From: Ophiodon elongatus
Lineage: Eukaryota; Chordata; Actinopteri; Perciformes; Hexagrammidae
Length of the DNA stretch: 64,000 nucleotides
Assembly (NCBI GenBank): GCA_016806645.1
Contig: JACSYO010002071.1
Location: 62,001 to 126,000 of the forward strand
Direction: 5' to 3'
The position numbers and the translations under genes were made by a program. Position 1 is the first letter of the stretch. Each line of letters starts with the position of its first letter. The notes beneath the pieces were generated by a model. It worked only from the letters and a program-made list of their open reading frames with translations, was not told where the DNA came from and did not search any database. This document shows positions 59,555 through 64,000 of this stretch, in pieces.

Positions 59555-61283
59555 CGTGTTTCTCTCTTGGTTTCACGCTCTCGACTGTCAAAGTCTCCGA
59601 CGCGCTGCTTCTTAAACATGAAGGCAGCATCCACTTCCTGTGGTCACTTCCTCACACGGACTTCATCTCTCTTCTGTTGGCTGTAGAATTGATGTGATAT
59701 TAACTTTTATTCTCTATGAGTTTATTGTGGATGTCAAGACAGTGAAGAACTTGAAACTTTTTAACTTTATAGTTTGATTCTTTTAAATCTATATTATTAT
59801 TTACTGAGAGAGTAAAATAAGATAGAGGAAGTTGAGCGTGTGAAGATTGTTAGTTAAGATAAATGTTTGCAGCAAAGTCACTTGTGAGGTCTGACAGCCG
59901 GTTGGTTCCTCATTGTGTCTTTGCAGCTTTTCTGAGAACTGAAGGAGAAGTGTTTCTGTGAGAATGTGGGTAACAACAGCAGCAGAGTTCTGGAGGTTTG
60001 ACCCTCTGATGAGGACCAGATCAACATAAACGATGAACACGTTAAGAGTTCTGACTCGACTGTCTTTAATTGCCTAAATAAACATGTAGCAGGTCTGTTG
60101 TCTTCGTTCTGAACTGGTTTGTTTTCAGACATACAACTAAAGAAGTTGATGTTTTATCCGAGTGTGTGTGACGTCACCACGTCAGGGGTTTCCACGTGAT
60201 GCACACTGCAGAGGTCGTTGGTCCTCTAACGATGTCTGAGAATAACACGGAGTCATCTAACAGCTCCAGTAAAGAGGTCGTGTGCATCCGCTGTGAACTT
60301 CTGAACGCAGCCTGACCTCAGATCAGTTTAGATGCATCTAGATGTTATTGAGAGAAAAGTTAGAGCCGTGTGCAAACGGAGGTGTTCAACCAAAGAGATG
60401 TACGGTTCACTACGAGAGCTGAGCAGAAGCAAGTTTGGAGTGTGGTCTGTGACATAAAATCCATCAGTGGAGGAGTTTCATTGCATGTTTTCTTGATTTA
60501 TTGGTTGTTTTAAATGTGAATCTTTGAGTTCATCAGGAATCAAAACAATTGAAAAAAGTGCCAACTCCTATATTCAATCATAGAGCTCACCACCTCTTTA
60601 GCAGCGACCGCTTGTTGACCCTCTAAGTATCCTGTGACTCACCTGTGCAGGGAGATGCTCCAATATCTTTAACAATACTTTAACATCCAGTGAGTGCAGT
60701 ATTAAAGATTCTGCACATGCACATATAAATTCATAAAAATTCTAAAATGTTATTTTTGTTTTGAAAAGACAGTAAACATGTAACGAGTGGATATTGACAC
60801 GTGTTGCTGGACCTTCGTATGAAAACGCACAAAAAATTACTTTTGGTATGATATCATACAACCTGCTCTATGAGGATACTTTGACATTTTAGAGAAGAAA
60901 TATGAATAACAGTGAGTGTAACTTTGTACAGTGTGTGGTGTGTGATAAAGGGGCGGAGCCAGACGTTGTAAACATTCAGGTCTTAACTCAAACCCAGTGG
61001 GGTCCCGGGACATGCGACCCTGGAAATATTAATTTTTCCCCTCATATACTTCTATACAATTGGAGTCTCCCCCTGCTGGCTATTAGAAAACAATGCAGGT
61101 TTAAGGCATTCATGACGTTTACTGCAGCACAACTGCTTACTTTCTGCACAAGAAAGCCAGCTATTTAAAAAGAAAAGTTGTTATGCTGGTTCAGGTGTAA
61201 AACTACAGAGTTAATAAAAAACCTTCTTCGATTTATAGAATTGTGATTGTATAAATGTTTGATTATTCAGATTTTAAACTCAC

Positions 61284-62515
61284 CACATTGTCATCCATCT
61301 TTGTTTTGTTCCCTGAAAAGACAAATAAAACTGTGTTTAGCTTCCAGTTAAAATCCAGGTTCTTCAAAACGTCTTGTTTATTAAAGTTTCATCTGTGGAT
61401 GTTCTCACCTTTAGTTCTCTTCCATGCGAGGACAGCCACAGTGATTATCAAGAGTGCTGCAACACCCACAGACACAAAGATGAGGCTCCACCCCCACCAG
61501 CCTAAAGGAGAAGTTACAAGTGTTAAATATATATATATATATAATCTTTTATGATCTAACATAAGTGTGTTTTTCCTGCATGTCTTTTCAAACTGTAAAT
61601 GTACTTCTGTCTCTTCAGTCTCTACCTTCTGGTTTCTTCCCATTCGAGTTGTTTTCAGATGTTTTGTTATTCGTCACTTCTGATTTATTTATTGTTGTCA
61701 ATGTTGTTGTTGATTTTATAGTCCTCTTTGTTGCAGCATCATCTTAAGGAATAAAATAACAAAATGCAACAAACTGTACATTTAGAGAAAATCTGAAGCT
61801 TCTGACATCATGATTAAAGAATAATGTGATATTAAAAGCTCAAACATGAACAAGTACTTTGTGTTATCATCCACAAGAGATTTTAAACAGCTCATCATAT
61901 TCTCACCTGAGGACTGAGGAGGGCTGAAGGGGAACTGATGCAATTTTCCATTGTAACCATCAGTCACGTCACATTTCAATAACTTATAAGACTTTGACTT
62001 CTGTTCAAGGTGAGATTTCTTAATTCTCATCATGGCTGAACAGATAAATTGTGATGTCACCACATCATTCTGATTGCCCTCATACATCCACTTCACTGTG
62101 TGTCTACATTCTCTATATGTCGACACAGAGCATATAAACTTCACCTCATCATCGTCTTTCTCTTCAGTCACTGTTGGTGAAGACGGAGACAACAAGAGTG
62201 AAATTAACTTCGCCGTCATCATAATTATTATAATGTTGCAGGATATTGTTCCAACAAGACAGTTTGACAACATCATGATGTAAATACTCACTGGTAATAA
62301 CAGAGAGATAAACCTGAGCATCACCACCTTCTTGTCGTTCTGATCTGATCTGTCTGCAGCTGTATGGACTAGCATCTTCATCTGTGACCTTCCAATGAAG
62401 AGCCACGTAGTAAAGTTACACTCATCCTGATCAGGTATCACATTCCCACAAGGCAAAGTGACTTCATCTCCATCTCTGACAGTGAAGAAGGATGATGAAT
62501 ATTCCCCAGATGCTG
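61284..62515 (-). pseudogene. Ig-receptor paralog C, broken
   Basis: Recognisable exons: V 62515-62292, second Ig 62170-61907 (DDDEVKFICSVSTYRECRH), stalk 61742-61626 (longer than in A, Thr-rich), transmembrane 61501-61409, and first tail exon 61312-61284 (NKTKMDDNV). Lesions: the V exon lacks 106 bases that in gene A run from about 54895 to 55000 (strands C to E), plus insertions of 18 and 6 bases, so its length is 224 instead of 306 and the frame breaks before the second cysteine. The signal-peptide exon is gone, with the join at about 62670 where acagaacctg meets gtcacgtcctcacacgg. The two ITIM-bearing tail exons of gene B have no counterpart, since similarity to gene B ends near 60905. 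The second Ig exon remains open, so decay may be recent. Confidence 0.85.
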
Positions 62516-62734
62516 CTGTTGAGAAAATGTAACAATAAACTGACATATTAATATGACTGTAAAGGTCATACATAGTGTTGAGATCATTTCAAATAAGTTT
62601 GCAAATGTGTCTCATTCTTGGTTTTCTAAGAGTTCCCAATATTCATCATGATGTTAGGAACAGAACCTGGTCACGTCCTCACACGGACTTCATCTTTCCT
62701 CTGTTGGCTAAAAAAAATATCTACATTTTGAAAC

Positions 62735-63290
62735 TGAGAGGGTAAAATAAAAAAAAGGAAGTTGAGTGTGTGAAGATTGTTAGTTAAGATAAATGTTTGC
62801 AGCAAAGCAACTTGTGAGCCTGAGCTCAGATCAGTTTAGATGCATCCGGATGTTATTGAGAGAAAAGTTAGAGCCGTGTGCAAACGAAGGTGTTCAACCA
62901 AAGAGAGGGATGGTTCACCACGAGAGCTGAGCAGAGACAAGCTCGTAATCTGGTCTGTGCAGTATTAAAGATTCTACACATGCATTTATAAATACATTAA
63001 AATGTAAACATGCACATTAAATATACAAGCACATGGTCTGCAAACACACATACATGCACGCACATGCACACATGCAGCGACTATCAGAGCCTGTTTAGTC
63101 TGCAGGAGTGAAGTGTCACCAACCAGCAGGCCGAGAGGAAGTGATGCAAGACTGATTCTGATATCATTATCTTTTTATAGCTTTTTTTGCTTCTAAAATA
63201 TTCAGATAAGAAACACATCCAGAGCCTTACAATTCAGTAGGTGTTACATTATTTCAGTTCTTAAGAAACAGTTCAAATAATGACTTTCAG
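62735..63290. repeat. Duplicated Ig-cluster flank (matches 51144-51720)
   Basis: Near-identical copy of 51144-51720. It continues into V-exon remnant D just as that copy continues into remnant E, so the two form one ancestral unit. DNA right of it (63590-63850) resembles 51940-52200 and 59900-60030. Confidence 0.85.
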
Positions 63291-63320
63291 ATTAGCGCTA
63301 ATAACGCTGAGTGGCAAGTC

Positions 63321-63396
63321 TCACATTCTCACAAGGCAAAATGACTTCATCTCCATCTCTGACAGTGAAGGATGAATATTCGCTAGTCGCTGCTGT
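63321..63396 (-). pseudogene. Ig V-exon remnant D
   Basis: The piece acaaggcaaaatgacttcat + ctccatctctgacagtgaag + gatgaatatt matches the first third of the V exon in genes A and B, including the former LPC cysteine region, then stops abruptly at 63321. No downstream exons follow, and no signal-peptide exon is seen upstream to the window end. Confidence 0.75.
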
Positions 63397-64000
63397 CGAG
63401 AAATATCAAAAATTAACTGAAATATGAATATGACTGTATAATTCATAAGTAGTGTTGCGAAATTTTCAAATATGTTTGCAAATGTGTATCATTGTTTGGT
63501 TTCCAAGAGTTAAAAAGACTCATCATGGTGTCACAAACAGAATCTGCAGGCTTTCTTCCGAAGTTGATCGTCTGCAGATTGTTTGTTGGTTCCTCATTTT
63601 ATCTTTATCTTTTCTGAGAACTGAAGGAGAAGTGTTTTGGTGAGAATGTGGGTAACAGCAGCATCAGAGTTCTAGAGGTTTGACCCTCTGATGAGGACCA
63701 GATAAACACCAGGAACACATGAGGACAGTCCACACTTTATTAGGACAAAGAGGCGCTTATTGAATTCTCTTGAGAACCACTTTAACCTGGAAGGTTTGAG
63801 GTCTCTGACTTAAAACAAACAGTTAAAACAATGACGAGCGTCCCGACTGAACTAACTTCAACTGTAGAGCGTCAATCAGTCGACAGTGAGCTGAGTGTGT
63901 TGGACATCAATACGACACCTGTGGGTTGGAGGGTTTTCAAGCTAAATAATCACTGTGTCTCGGCTGGTGTAAGCAGGGCAACAAGGGAAGGACCCACACA

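Overview
The window looks like nuclear DNA of a teleost fish, probably a percomorph. It has spliced genes with GT..AG introns, long (CA)n, (AT)n and (AAT)n microsatellites, and dispersed repeats of teleost type. It also carries a tandem family of two-domain immunoglobulin (Ig) receptors of a kind known from bony fish. All genes I can support lie on the minus strand, so transcription runs from high to low coordinates.

Layout in the direction of transcription: (1) 51.7-63.4 kb, a tandem cluster of Ig-superfamily receptors. Gene B (56839-59554) is complete and has ITIM-like tyrosine motifs in its tail. Gene A (53186-55118) is intact from the V domain to the stop but has no signal-peptide exon. 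Gene C (61284-62515) is a pseudogene with several lesions. Two V-exon scraps lie at about 63.35 and 51.76 kb. (2) 46483-48380, fabp7 (brain fatty-acid-binding protein), complete, four exons. (3) 36070-44766, smpdl3a (acid sphingomyelinase-like phosphodiesterase 3A), complete, eight exons, with one apparent GC-AG intron. (4) 11793-16077, the first two coding exons of clvs2 (clavesin-2). Its later exons were not found and probably lie left of the window.

The order fabp7 - smpdl3a - clvs2, all in one orientation, is the same as on human chromosome 6q22, so this is a conserved vertebrate block. The Ig-receptor cluster upstream of fabp7 is not part of that block in mammals.

The rest is intron or intergenic DNA. 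Notable pieces are a 1.5-kb minisatellite inside clvs2 intron 1 (33- and 30-bp units), a 0.6-kb GATAA satellite with a 52-bp higher-order repeat, four copies of one dispersed element (start of window, 7.8, 23.6 and 41 kb), a self-complementary AT tract at 28 kb, and a run of about 36 G at 32.7 kb. I recognise no gene between 17.4 and 35.9 kb.

The most interesting signal is in the Ig cluster. Genes A and B are identical across a 147-bp intron, yet the Ig exons on either side differ almost only by amino-acid-changing substitutions. Around them are precise exon-loss junctions and gene remnants, a picture of rapid birth and death of immune receptors.
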